Below, piece after piece: positions 34,546 through 48,200 of a DNA stretch of 64,000 nucleotides. Source of the stretch: Aphrophora alni (Eukaryota; Arthropoda; Insecta; Hemiptera; Aphrophoridae); assembly GCA_963513935.1 (NCBI GenBank), contig OY740774.1, positions 84,964,890-85,028,889 on the forward strand, read 5' to 3'. A model generated the notes under the pieces. That model had not been told where the DNA came from. It ran no database searches and saw only the letters and a program-made list of their open reading frames with translations. The first letter of the stretch is position 1; each line of letters starts with the position of its first letter. The translations under genes and the position numbers were made by a program.

Positions 34546-35714
34546 AATAACTATTGTAGCACACCACACTACTTTTGCTTTCAACCAAGTTACCTAGACA
34601 GGTATTTTTTATGTTTATTGTATGAATATTATTGTTCTTATTTTCCATTAAAATTTTCATTGTTAAAAATTAATGTAATAATATGGTTTACAATTAGTCT
34701 TCGGTGGAAGACAAGATTAGGAAGTGTTTATTTCGCCCTTAATAATTAAAACATAATTATTAGTTATCTAAGACAGAAAGAAAATAGTATAAAGTTATTT
34801 ACATTCTTATCAGTGTGGATTGTGAAATATTTTCTAAATTTATCAATTTTCATTATTTTAATGAAATACTACTAATTTAGATCAAATTAACTTTCTATAC
34901 TAATACCGTTATTTTGTTATCACTACAACTCTTGAAGGTTATCAATCACTACTGTCACGTGACGTGGTATTTACTCATCTCCCAGGGATGTAATAATTAA
35001 TCGTGATACCAACATTACAAAGTTACATTTCATCCCTTTCAAAATGTCCAAATTGCTGCATCAAAATAACATTTTACTTTCTGTGATCAGGATTAGTTAT
35101 TTTATAATTTCACTACTTAGCTAATCATTATATACAATCTACGTCCATTTTATTTAATGAACTTATTAATTACATTCTTTGTTTGTAACTTATTTTATAT
35201 AACATTTACTTTTATATCAAGAGAATATAAATATAAAATTATTTAAATTTTGGTTTATTCCCAACGTCTTTATCAGATAAATTAATATAAACAAATACTC
35301 TTCAGATTATAAAATTAGCTGAAATACAAACGATAAGACCAAACTAAAATGGAGACTAGTTTAATAAATAATTACAATAATAAAATAATTTCTATTCCTA
35401 CCGTTAATATAGTGACACTCTACCCACAACCATAACATAATACCCACCGATCACAACATAATCAGATCCATAGGACACCATTTGGAGATTACTCATAATG
35501 TATTATATATTAGGGTCATTTTTTTAAGTAAGTATATTAGACACCACAGAAAACTTTATTAAAATGAACAAATATTGAAGAGCTATTTCTACTACATTTA
35601 TTTATTTGTGTATACATTACTCATGGACTTCTTGAGACGTATTAAATGTTCATTGATCCCGTTTACATAAATGTCTTACTCATGCCCATTTAAGAAATTC
35701 ACAAATGATTGTTA
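34546..35714. other. AT-rich non-coding stretch
   Basis: No gene or RNA is recognised. Confidence 0.4.
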
Positions 35715-36060
35715 TTTTTTCAATTCATCACGACTTTAAAAACGATGTCAGTATTGCAGAGTGTGGACGAGCGTTGTCATGAAGCTCTCCGATGCTGTTT
35801 GTAAGTAGCAGCGCTGTTGGTTTTGAACTGCCTGCTCGAGCTTTATAAATATATCGCAATATACAATCGTTCCACAAAGAAAAGGTCGCATTTTATGTCC
35901 TAGAAATCTGTAATTATATTTGTTGAGTTACCAGCGTCTGTTTGAATGTGTATTGTACGAAGACTTGGTTGTGATGCAATTCATTGGTTTACGGTTTTGT
36001 CACAAGTGTGTAATTTAAGATACATGTTTCATCTCCGGTTATATAGTGGTTCAAAAATTT
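35715..36060 (-). pseudogene. mariner transposase fossil
   Basis: Two hallmark blocks of mariner transposase appear on the minus strand. KFLNHYITGDETC (from 36060 down to about 36020) is the block with the first catalytic Asp (canonically (I/V)TGDETW). LHDNARPHSAILT (about 35784-35745) carries the second catalytic Asp. Between them lie several stops and at least one frame change, and the conserved YSPDLAPSDYHLF block that should follow is not recognisable. No terminal inverted repeats were found. It is dead, but it retains enough to be placed in the mariner group rather than Tc1. Confidence 0.8.
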
Positions 36061-36984
36061 ATCACCATTCCTTCCCTATACATTTCTATAAATTTTCTAT
36101 TATTTCAGAAGGACTAATATTTTTTTGCGATGAAAAGTCTAATCGTAGTTGCTATTTCAAAATCGCCTGACCTTGAACATCTCCTGTTTGTGGTTTACAC
36201 GGTTAAGACGCACAAACGGTTCTTACTTTAAAAATAAATATTATATATATATATATATATATATTGTTATCTTTGATAACGTTCCCATTTGTTGTCGTAT
36301 GTTCGTTAAACTTTATATTAACATTGTTTTTTTAAACCAGATTTAGAAATTGTGAGAGCTACAAGGATTTTAATTTTTTAAATCGCTTTATTAAATACAT
36401 ATTTTTTTCTAAGATGGTGTTCTTCTGATTGTATGCAGAGAATTTCGTAGGTAAAATGTTCTGAATAATTCTGTAACTATTTTACAATAATTTAAATTAA
36501 AATAGTCGCACATTGTATTTCATGTTACTAAGACATTTGAAATTGATAAAATTATTGATTTGGCAAACAAAATTGCAAACTTTATGCAGTTTGTTGTCTT
36601 TAAATGGAGGAAAGTACAAAGAAGACATATAATATCACTGCTGCGATTTTATTTACGAATATTCAGTGAGAAGCTATATTTTGAGTCTTATGATATTTTG
36701 AGCATTTATTTTACATCTTTTTTCGAATACCTAAACTCATATCAACATTTTATTATCACCACTTCATTTGTATACAATCAATCATATTGCTACTTATTGA
36801 ACCATTGAAACAAAATTAAATAGCCATAAAGAAGTAAATGGTAAGTACGTTTATTCAAATTTTATTATGGGCAATAACAATTTTTTAAAAATTGTCATCA
36901 ACATTTGAACATATATTTCATGAAAACAAATTATATTAATAGTCATGATCTCTTTATATAAAAGCTAAATAATAGGGAGTTAGA
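36061..36984. other. Non-coding stretch
   Basis: The part to about 36200 may include eroded mariner N-terminal coding, but no motif is left. There is a (TA)n tract at 36241-36264. The rest has no recognised feature. Confidence 0.4.
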
Positions 36985-37160
36985 TGATTTACACAATCAT
37001 CTTCATTTACTGAAGATATCGAAGAGAGATAGAAAGAGAAGAACAATAATTCTTCTTCCTCAGTAAAGCTACCATCCTTATACAAGTCTTAAATCCTCCC
37101 TCTCGAGGTCGCAATTTAGTGAGGTTGGGATTTATCGAAACTCTGATGAGGATACAAAGA
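36985..37160 (-). repeat. Dispersed repeat family R1/B core, copy 4 (inverted)
   Basis: The reverse complement matches the core of block B and R1: shared words include cagtaaagctaccatcc, acaagtctta and ctcgaggtcgcaatttagt, followed by gggatttatcgaaactctga, as at 31325-31350. Confidence 0.6.
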
Positions 37161-37714
37161 CTACAAGCGTTTTTCAATTCATAATTTCTTTTAAAAATAT
37201 AATACTTTTGCTTAGATAATACTCATATACAGAGTGACCTTGATATTCATGTCCATCAGAAGAAAACATGATCAAAACAATCATTAAATTTACAAGCTTA
37301 ATTTATCAGTTTAACTAGGGAAGCGAGATCCTGATTAATTTTAATATTTTGCATTTCATATTTATGTTTGTTTGTAGGATTGTTACGCAGTTTTATTAAA
37401 CCCCTGTACCAATCGTAATGGAATTTATAAATAAGCTTATTTACACCGATACACCAATCTATAGAGCTTGTTCATTTCATCGTGGGTATGAATTAATATT
37501 CCATGCACTTATGAACCAATGAAACACCATGAGAGACCTTCATTACTTTTTCATGAGATTTAAAACCAGTTTTCACACTTTGAAAAATGGCAGCCATTTT
37601 TAAATATGGCAGGAAATTAAAAATTGCTAATGGAAAATACCTTCAGAGGCTCGCTATAGTGACAGACCCGTACCTGTTAATCCCAAACGAACCTAGTTGT
37701 ATACCACTTTTTTA
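37161..37714. other. Non-coding stretch, no feature recognised
   Basis: Nothing is supported apart from AT-rich sequence. Confidence 0.4.
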
Positions 37715-37890
37715 TGTCTCGGGTTAGATCCTTCTCTTTTATATTCCCACAAGGTCTTTCTCGGCCAAGTCCTTTTAATTTCCAACCCTGAATCTAACGC
37801 AGTATTCAAGGTCTAGTGTCTCATTTTATGTTCTTTTCTTCTCTTTTCCATATGGTGAACTATGATTTTTTTTCGACGTATAAAAATGAG
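37715..37890. repeat. Dispersed repeat family R2, copy 2
   Basis: Its gtattcaaggtctagtgtct and ttcttttcttctcttttcc segments align with 26660-26890 and 43690-43880. Confidence 0.45.
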
Positions 37891-39153
<1,263 letters not shown>

Positions 39154-40803
39154 ATGTCCATACATGTCCATGGTAGGAATATACAGTACCCAAATTAATA
39201 ACATAACCAATTACCATAAAGTGACCTTGGATTTTATTTATTTACTATTCAGTGTCTTTGGAAACTCAAAAGTCAATACAATTATCTCCCCAAATTAGTG
39301 ACACACACGCTTGCTCAACATACAAATAAAATGTGAGGAGAAGGCTAACTCTAAATAAAAATTCAACTCTCGGCCTTACTGTGGTATCATTAATTTACTC
39401 TTTCTTCTCTCTGTGGTTTATGTTATAATCTCTCAAAGGCATGTTATATTTAGAAAGGATTTAACGTGGGATGAAATATATTTCACTTTAGGAAAATAAT
39501 TCTCTAAATACAACTTTGTATTAGTTATCAAAATGAATTAGGAGTACTATTGTTCCTAGGGGTAGGTAAGGTAATGTTAGTATTATTTAGTTGCATATAA
39601 TGTTTATTAAAATACATACAACTCTTGTAAACTAATATAATTCGTTTGAAACTTTAAAAAAACAATTTAGCGTGAGTTGTTACATTGGTACATCCACAGG
39701 AGAGGGGAGGAGGTTAAAAAGGTTTAAATACCCCCCCCCCCAGGAATAATAGACCACTGTTAGAATTTTCAACTACACTAATATAGGCTGTACATTATCG
39801 AGGCTGATCTTACTTAGCAAGTATACTAAATATGGGGATATTTTGGTGATTGTCAATAATTTCAACCTCTGTTTTATTTCTGATATTTACGTTTCATTGG
39901 CTCAGGACACTGAAAAAAATGATTTAGGGATTTTTGTCATTAGGGAAACATTTAGGCGCGTTGCTAGAAAATAATAAAAAAACCGAACTGTATTTAATAC
40001 AAAATACACTATTAGGCAACATCTCGTCAAAATAAAACCTCTAAATGGCACTCCAGATAGTCTACTAAAATCTGTATTTACAGTATAAATTGTGAATGAG
40101 ATAGGCAACTCATAGGCGAGATAAAAATACTTCTAAACATAAGAATAAAATAACACAAAAATAACACGCGATTAGGCCTAGTAGATAAATCAAAAATAGC
40201 CGAACATATATGCTCCGAAAATCATGTTTAATTGGGAAGAAGCAAAAATAATACACCGTGAAAATAATTTATATAAACGAAAAATAATTGAAGCCTCATA
40301 CATAAAAATAACGGACAACCCAATCAGCCAAACTAGTATAGAAATAAGGCCCTTGTGGTTACCTCTTATTAAAAATGAGCAAAAATAAACATTAAAAGTG
40401 AAAATAAACAAAATTTTAAAGGAAAAAATGGCTGAAGTGTTAACTGTTGAAATCGAAGGAATTATAACGCGTTCAACGGCTAGAAAATTAAAAGAGAAGA
40501 TGCTTGTAGGCGTTAACTACCGGTTTCTTAACTCCTCCCCCCTCCCAGTTGGCAGGTTGTTTCAGACCGTTAGTTGTTCTGTGACTGTGGTTATGAACAG
40601 ACATATTTTGGATGTCAGCTGCTGTGTACTGGGTTCATGATCTCTTTTGACTTGTGGTTTCCTGATCACACGTGAGTTTCTTTTTAGTTTTTGACCGCTC
40701 AGGGTTTGTCCTGGGTGTTTTTTTCATTAGGTTTAGTTTCTAAACATAGGCCTAGACATCTAGGCGTGTGTTCTGTCAGCATGTTTTAGTTTTTAAGTTA
40801 GGC
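39154..40803. other. AT-rich non-coding stretch
   Basis: Short frames of 68-80 codons at 39902-40640 have no domain. An 11-C run lies at about 39731-39741. No RNA is seen. Confidence 0.4.
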
Positions 40804-40844
40804 ACTTGATAACGGTAGTTGATTTATACTCTCGAAACGTCGTG
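40804..40844 (+). repeat. Penelope-type GAAAC motif, copy 3
   Basis: It reads acttgataacgg, then agttgatttatac, then tctcgaaacgtcgtg. The right half is nearly the same as the copy at 21248; the GATGA part is altered to GATAA. Confidence 0.6.
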
Positions 40845-41173
40845 TATTGTTCCTTATACACAAATGATGGCAAATGTCCGAACAAACAATTATATTAATA
40901 CAAATATTCCTCTCAATTATTATGTTTATGGACTCAAATACGTAACGGAGACTATTATGTATAAAAAATCATTAACATCTGAAATTGTTAATAAAAATAA
41001 ACAATTGAAAAATTGCAAGCAAAATTCATACTTTAACTAAAAACATAAACAAACTATCATTGCAATGTGGATAAAAATAAAAATAGTAGGCTTGCAAATT
41101 TGACACTTTTACTTGAACTCAATGGTAAACATTGCATCATAAAATCACATAATCTAAACATTCATCAGAATCG

Positions 41174-41419
41174 TCAGATGTTGCTGGTTCTGGAGCAGTC
41201 TTTTTGTTTTTTGTCCACCGGAAGTGACTTATAACAAGCGTGGCATTCTTCAGGAATAGCATTCATACATAGTCTAATGAGGTCTCTTTTTTTAGCCTCT
41301 GAAATCGGTAATAGGCTTTTGTATAATTTTGGCAGTTCCAGTGAGATAACTGGAGGACGACCGCGACCAAACGTTTGTATTAATCGAAATTCTGAGTCCT
41401 TGTGACTGTATTTGTACAT
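41174..41419 (-). pseudogene. Transposon-derived ORF fragment
   Basis: An 81-codon frame from a true ATG (41419). The stretch FGRGRPP.ISLELPKLYKSLLPIS..KKRDLI.LC..AIPEECHACYKSLP resembles the C-terminal region of uncharacterised transposon-borne proteins of insects, which end in a P-x-x-C/Y-H-x-x-Y/F-x-x-L-P block. Such proteins are usually several hundred residues, so this is a terminal remnant, probably of one exon of a larger element. No catalytic motif is included and the superfamily is not assigned. The identification rests on recalled resemblance only. Confidence 0.45.
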
Positions 41420-42514
41420 AATAATACCTGGCCTTTAGTGTCTCTTGTCTTATTTTTAATAATCCTTGCTGTATTATTTTTCAATAAATTCTGAAAAAGT
41501 CAATGGCTTGACCATATAGCTACCACTATTTTTGTTCTTTCCTCTACAGGAACGGGCTGTTAGAAAAATATTAATCCAGTCATTTAAAGAATAGACTGAA
41601 ACATGTTTTTTTTTGCGCTCTCTATCGAACTATGCATGGAGTCACACTTCATGTACGAATGACCCTTTTCAAGAAATTTGTTTTCAACTACACGGATGTG
41701 TGTGTTGTACTACATACAAAAAAGGGCTGCTATGAACTGGTTGCGGTTCTGACCACTGCACGTATCAGAAAACAATGATCTGACAATGATATTATTTTGA
41801 AATCGGAAGAGATGACGGCCAGTCGAATCTATCCACCATCCCTATTGATCTTCCTCTCAGCTGCCTTCTTACAAACAGATGAGAATGTGGTGGGTGGGTC
41901 ATAGAATTCTGGTGTCTCCTTTTGTTCATTATTTTCATTACCACACCTCCACAGTGGCTGGGATCCACTGGCAGATTCATTTTCTTCTTAGGTTCTTCAA
42001 AAGGGCTGAATAAAGGTATAGTTTGTTGTAAATTATAATGTTGTACAGTCCCGATTATAAAATAATTAGTTTTTTACGCGACTTTAAGATTAAGCCGGTT
42101 TCGTCAGTTTCTAACAATCGTGTTACCTTATTGAACACTTTGCAAGAACGTTTGATAATGTCTGAAAGAAGAGACGAAACGACCGTTGCGTAAAAGTAAA
42201 ACAAAGAATTGTGAGCTGTGAAATTAAGTTAATTCTTGTATTTAATTAATTTAATATTGGGTACACAATGAAATCAAAGAAAAAGAAGGTTATGTCTCAG
42301 TCTAAGGGTATTAGTTTACCCTCAGTAATTCACCCTCTGTAAACAATATAAATACTACACTTAATTTCATTAACAAATAAATACCATTTCGGAATGTTTG
42401 ATAAAGGCAAAAACAAAATCACAAATGAATCTCGTTAGATGTTATGGAAACTAACAACATTCAATATAATCATCTTTACATTTTAAAACACGCTGAGATA
42501 AGATAACAGTCTAT
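41420..42514. other. Non-coding stretch, no feature recognised
   Basis: A GC-richer patch at 41790-41985 contains a 62-codon minus frame without a recognisable domain. Nothing else is supported. Confidence 0.4.
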
Positions 42515-42790
42515 ATACCGGGTGTTTGAAAATATTAATATTCCTAGATATTTTCTTTGAGAAAATCCATACAAAACGCAACTCTAGATGTCTGACCTTA
42601 CTATGGTTCACAACATTCGGATACATTTACCTGTCACATTTCGCTGGGGAACGTCCTGCAGAGAAAGTTGTGAAAATCTTCAATGTAAACATAGGTAGGG
42701 TAGTACTTCATTGTAAAGGTCTTTGTTAGTAGCACATTGCCGCAATCCTGACCTCAAAAAGACAATTAAATCAGAAATGGCAGCTCTCTA
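42515..42790 (+). repeat. Diverged relative of the 9.65-kb foldback element
   Basis: It starts accgggtgtttgaaaatatt (compare caggggtggtgaaaag at 9655). It later reads gtacttcattgtaaaggtct, agtagcacattgccgcaatc and ctgacctcaaaaag, aligning with 10137-10190 and 9830-9905. It lacks the inverted arm. Confidence 0.5.
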
Positions 42791-45225
42791 AAGTTCGTTT
42801 TCCTTCAGTATAACTAACAAGGCAAATAACGGTGTAATGGGGACAGGTATCGTTTAGATATTTTTTATTCTTTTGTAGTAGTAAAAACACTACCATTACA
42901 TTTACTAGGGCTTTCATGGTTTTTATATTCAGTTAATAGTTCTGTTAAAGAATCATGGTTGATCTGATAAGAAAAATAACCAGGGTTTTCCAATGAGCTT
43001 TGTATTTAGTTTTATCATATCAAAAGAGAAAGTCAAGCTTGTTTGATAGCTCATGTTTGGCTGTATGTTATCATAACAGATTTATTGACATTTTCTTGAG
43101 GTATTCAAGTTCAGTAATTTCTTCCATGCAATGGCAGTGTCACTTACTGAGACGGGCAATTCTGATAATGGGGGGGGGGGGGTACAGAATTCGTTCATAA
43201 GAAGAAGGAAGCCACTTGTTTAATAATACTCACCCCATTAGGCCCCCTATTAACAATGCAACAAGGAAGCTTCTTATAGTGAGACGCCACTCGTTTTGCT
43301 CGAATCTCTAGCTTGGTATAATAAGTAAAAAACGGAGTTAGTTGTGTATTTAAGCAAAACCTCCAATTGTTTCACTCGCCACATAAACTCTCCGTCACTG
43401 TACCCGCGTAATCACTTAATATTCAGAGTCTAATGAAAGGAGTTGAAATTAATTTTCACTTTTGTAGGTTACACTTGAAACATAATAAATTTGTTTTACT
43501 TGCTATTTAAAACAGTGGTTTATGTTTATCAATCTGAATCCTGTAAAACAAATTTGATTTAAATCATTCCAACCTCTCGTATCTTCTAAAGTCTTTTCTC
43601 TTTTTCCACTCAGAAACTGAATGTAGTGAGAACGGAATTAGCAATCCCGTGAGAATTGATCAATACGTGATCTATAGTATTTTTTAATACAGTGTTGGTT
43701 TAAATCCCTCTCTTTTATCTTTTCCATCAAGTCTCTTTTGAGCAAATTTCTTCCCTTAGACCAATCATGGGCTAAGTTTCTTAATTTTACTTTGTTTTTC
43801 ATCTTCTATTTTTCTGATAACTTGGATCTTTCCCTTTTAAACAAGAGAAAAACAATTTTTTCTTACTTTTTTCTGATAAATTATAACCACATTTTTGGGG
43901 AGTCTGAAACCGTTAAAATTTATTTTGGGACATTAAGGACAAATTTCAGGGGAAAAAACTATTAAAATCTTAAGCCTGGTTTTTAGTAAATTTTTAACGT
44001 GTTTATTTTTCCATATTCTAAGTATAAAAAAATTTTACCTTAAAATTAATTGTATTTTATGTGCTTGTTACAATCCAAAACATCTTATTATGAACAAAAT
44101 TAGACGAACAGTTTCCGAGATATCAACGTCAATAGAAAGAACTTTAAAATGAAAATGCCCAAAGCTGATATATCAACGTAAATTTCAACCATAATATTTC
44201 TTCCTATTCATAAAAATTTCCCTCGAAATGTAGAATGAAAAACATTTGTTTAGAATTTTAATACCTATGAAATCATAAAATTTTATCCTAATAAACAAAA
44301 AAAGCCAACTGATCTAAGTCAATTTATGAACGAAAACTGTACCTACGTGTTCCAGGAGAATATCAGGTGCAGAGAGAAAGCTTGTATATTGCTGTGAATA
44401 TTTTGTATAATAATAATTAATTAATTCCCATATGCATGTAAAGCTGATTAACAGATATAATGTGTAATTAATAAGAGAAGTTAGTTATAGCGCAGCATTT
44501 TATATCACTCAATCAATAGACATTATCAGGTAATAATTCTTTTTATAAAGGTCTATTGTAAATTTAAATATTTAAGAATTAAATTCAAGTCATGAAAATA
44601 TTAATAGTGTTAAATCAGACAGATATTCTTGATCAAAGAGAATTCGATGTAAAAGATAAGGACGAGAAGTGACACAGTATTTCCCAACAGGAAGAAGGCC
44701 ATTCGTCTAGGGAGACTAAATTAAAAAATGTAAATAAAGAAGAAAGGAAAGCATAAACGCGCCCAATTTTTCCACGCTCCTTTTAACAACAATAAAAACT
44801 TCACCAACTGAATGGTTTACACTTTCTGTAATTGACAAGAATGGCATTTCAAATATAAAATTAATGGTTTTACATTGTATAAAATGTACCCTTCTATATT
44901 GTGAACTGCATATTAGAGATACAGTTCGTGAAAGAAGTTATTTATATAAGAAGTAATAAGATGTATTTTACTGTTCACTTGATCTTGATTAGTTCCAGAA
45001 AATCCTGGAGTTAAGAGTAAAGAACAGATTACAATTTATTGAACTCCAATAATCACTTTTCATTACGTTGAGATTTGTTCGAAATTCGGTAATTAATTTT
45101 TTTTTATTGAGCTACTTAGAGTCCTAATTTACCTATAATTATGAAATTGATCTTATTATCAATATTGAAAAATATAATTTTTACGGGTAATAACAATTTG
45201 TAACATCTGTAAGTTACTATCGTGA
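42791..45225. other. AT-rich non-coding stretch, with R2 copy 3
   Basis: It contains a 12-G run at about 43171-43182 and family R2 copy 3 at 43690-43880. The 75-codon frame at 43738-43965 runs through the R2 copy and shows no domain. No RNA gene is seen. Confidence 0.4.
43690..43880. repeat. Dispersed repeat family R2, copy 3
   Basis: gggctaagtttcttaatttt and a following ttttcatcttctatttttctg patch align with 26780-26820 and 37805-37850. Confidence 0.45.
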
Positions 45226-48200
45226 ATACAATTTGTGCAATATTTTATCACCGATTATTAGTTTTATTACGGATGTGTGTATGAGAGAGTTTGTGCAATA
45301 TTTTTGAACGATTATTAGTTTAGGTATTTTCGTATGAGAAAGTTTTAGAATATTTTGACAGATTATTAGTTTCAGTATTTATGTATGTTTGTACAATATT
45401 ATACACTAATTATTAGTTTCAATATTTATGTATGAGTAGTTTTGTACAATATTTTTGACCGATTATTAGTTTTAGTATTTATGTATGTTTGTACAATATT
45501 ATACACTAATTATTAGTTTCAATATTTATGTATGGGACGGTTTGTGTAATATTTTTGACCAAATATTAGTTTCAGTATTTATGTATGAGTAGTTTTGTAA
45601 AATGTTTTATGACCGATTATTAGTTTTAGTATTTATGTATGTTTTTACAATATTATACACCAATTATTAGTTTCAGTATTTATGTATGAGAAAGATTGTG
45701 TAATATTTTTTGACGGATTATTAGTTTTAGTGTTTATGTATGAGTAGTTTTGTAAAATATTTTTGACCGATTATTAGTTTTAGTATTTATGTATGAGTAG
45801 TTTTGTACAATATTTTTGACCGATTATTAGTTTTAGTATTTATGTATGAGTTGTTTTGTACAATATTTTTGACCTATTATAAGTTTCAGTAATTATGTAT
45901 GAGAAAGTTTGTGTAATATTTTTGACCGATTATTAGTTTCAGTATTTATGTATGAATAGTTTTATACAATATTTTTGACTGATTTTTAGTTTTAGTATTT
46001 ATGTATGAGTAGTTTTGTACCATATTTTTGACCTATTATAAGTTTCAGTAATTATGAAGAAAAAGTTTGTGTAATATTTTTTGACGGATTATTAGTTTTA
46101 GTGTTTATGTATGAGTAGTTTTGTAAAATATTTTTGACCGATTATTAGTTTTAGTATTTATGTATGAGTAGTTTTGTACAATATTTTTGACCGATTATTA
46201 GTTTTAGTATTTATGTATGAGTTGTTTTGTACAATATTTTTGACCTATTATAAGTTTCAGTAATTATGTATGAGAAAGTTTGTGTAATATTTTTTGACGG
46301 ATTATTAGTTTTAGTGTTTATGTATGAGTAGTTTTGTAAAATATTTTTAAATGACTATTAATTTTAGTTATTATTAATGGGACAGTTTGTGCAATATTTT
46401 AACCGATTATTAGCTTTAGTATTTATGTATGAGTAGTTTTATAAAATATTTTTGACCAATTATTAGTTTCAGAATTTATGTATGGGACAGTTTGTGCAAT
46501 ATTTTTGACCGATTATTAGTTTTAGTATTTATGTATGAGTAGTTTTGTACAATATTTTGACCGATTATTAGTTTATTATTTATGTATGAGTAGTTTTTTA
46601 CAATATTTTTGACCGATTATTAGTTTCAGTATTTACGTACGGGACAGTTTGTGCAATATTTTTAACCGATTATTATTTTTAGTATTTATGTATGAGTATT
46701 TTTGTACAATATTTTTGACCGATAAATAGTTTTAGTATTTATGTATGAGTAATATTGTAAAATATTTTTGACCGATTATTAGTTTTAGTATTTATGTATG
46801 AGTTGTTTTTTACAGTATTTTTGACCGATTATTAATTATAGTTATTATGTATTGACATTTTTTGCAATATTTCAACCGATTATTAGTTTTAATATTTATG
46901 TATGAGTAGTTTTATAAAATATTTTTGACTGATTATTAGTTTCAGTATTTATGTATGAGTATTTTTGTACAATATTTTGTCCAATTATTAGTTTCACTAT
47001 TTACGTATGAGAAAGTTTGTGTAATATTTTTTGACCGAATAATAGTTTTAGTATTTATGTATGAGTACTTTTGTAAAATATTTTTGACCAAATATTATTA
47101 TTAGCATTTATGTATGAGTAGTTTTGTACAATTTTTTTGACCGATTATTAGTTTAATTATTATGTATTGACTTTTTTGCAATATTTCAACCGATTATTAG
47201 TTTCAGTATTTATGTATGAGTAGTTTTGTACAATATTTTTGACCGATTATTAGTTTTAGTATTTATGTATGAGTTGTTTTGTACAATATTTTTGACCTAT
47301 TATAATTTCAGTAATTATGTATGAGAAAGTTTGTGTAATATTTTTTGACGGATTATTAGTTTTAGTATTTATGTATGAGTAGTTTTGTACAATATTTTTG
47401 ACCGATTATTAGTTTTATTATTTATGTATGAGTTGTTTTGTAAAATATTTTAGAACGATTATTAGTTCATTATTTATGTATGAGTAGTTTTGTACAACAT
47501 TTTTGACCGATTATTAGTTTATTATTTATGTATGAGTAGTTTTGTACAATATTTTTGACCAATTATTAGTTTTAGTATTTATGTATGAGTTGTTTTGTAC
47601 AATATTTTTGACCCATTATAAGTTTCAGTAATTATGTATGAGAAAGTTTGTGTAATATTTTTTGACGGATTATTAGTTTTAGTATTTATGTATGAGTAGT
47701 TTCGTACAATATTTTTGACCGATTATTAGTTTTAGTATTTATGTATGAGTTGTTTTGTAAAATATTTTAGAACGATTATTAGTTCATTATTTATGTATGA
47801 GTAGTTTTGTACAATATTTTTGACCAATTATTAGTTTCAGTATTTATGTACGAGACAGTTTGTACAATATTTTTGACCTATTATTAGTTTTAGTATTTAT
47901 GTATGAGTAGTTTTGTACAATATTTTTGACCGTTTATTAGTTTTAGTATTTATGTACGAGTTGTTTTGTACAATATTTTTGACCTATTATGAGTTTCAGT
48001 ATTTATGTATGAGTAGTTTTGTACAATATTTTTAAATGACTATTAATTTTAGTTATTATTTATAGGACAGTTTGTGCAATATTTTAACCGATTATTAGCT
48101 TTAGTATTTGTGTATGAGTAGTTTTATAAAATATTTTTGACCAATTATTAGTTTCAGTATTAATGTATGAGTAGTTTTGTAAAATATTTTAGAACGATTA

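Noticed and set aside
35946..36170. 74-codon plus-strand frame
   Set aside because: It is antisense to the mariner fossil, whose conserved blocks are on the minus strand.
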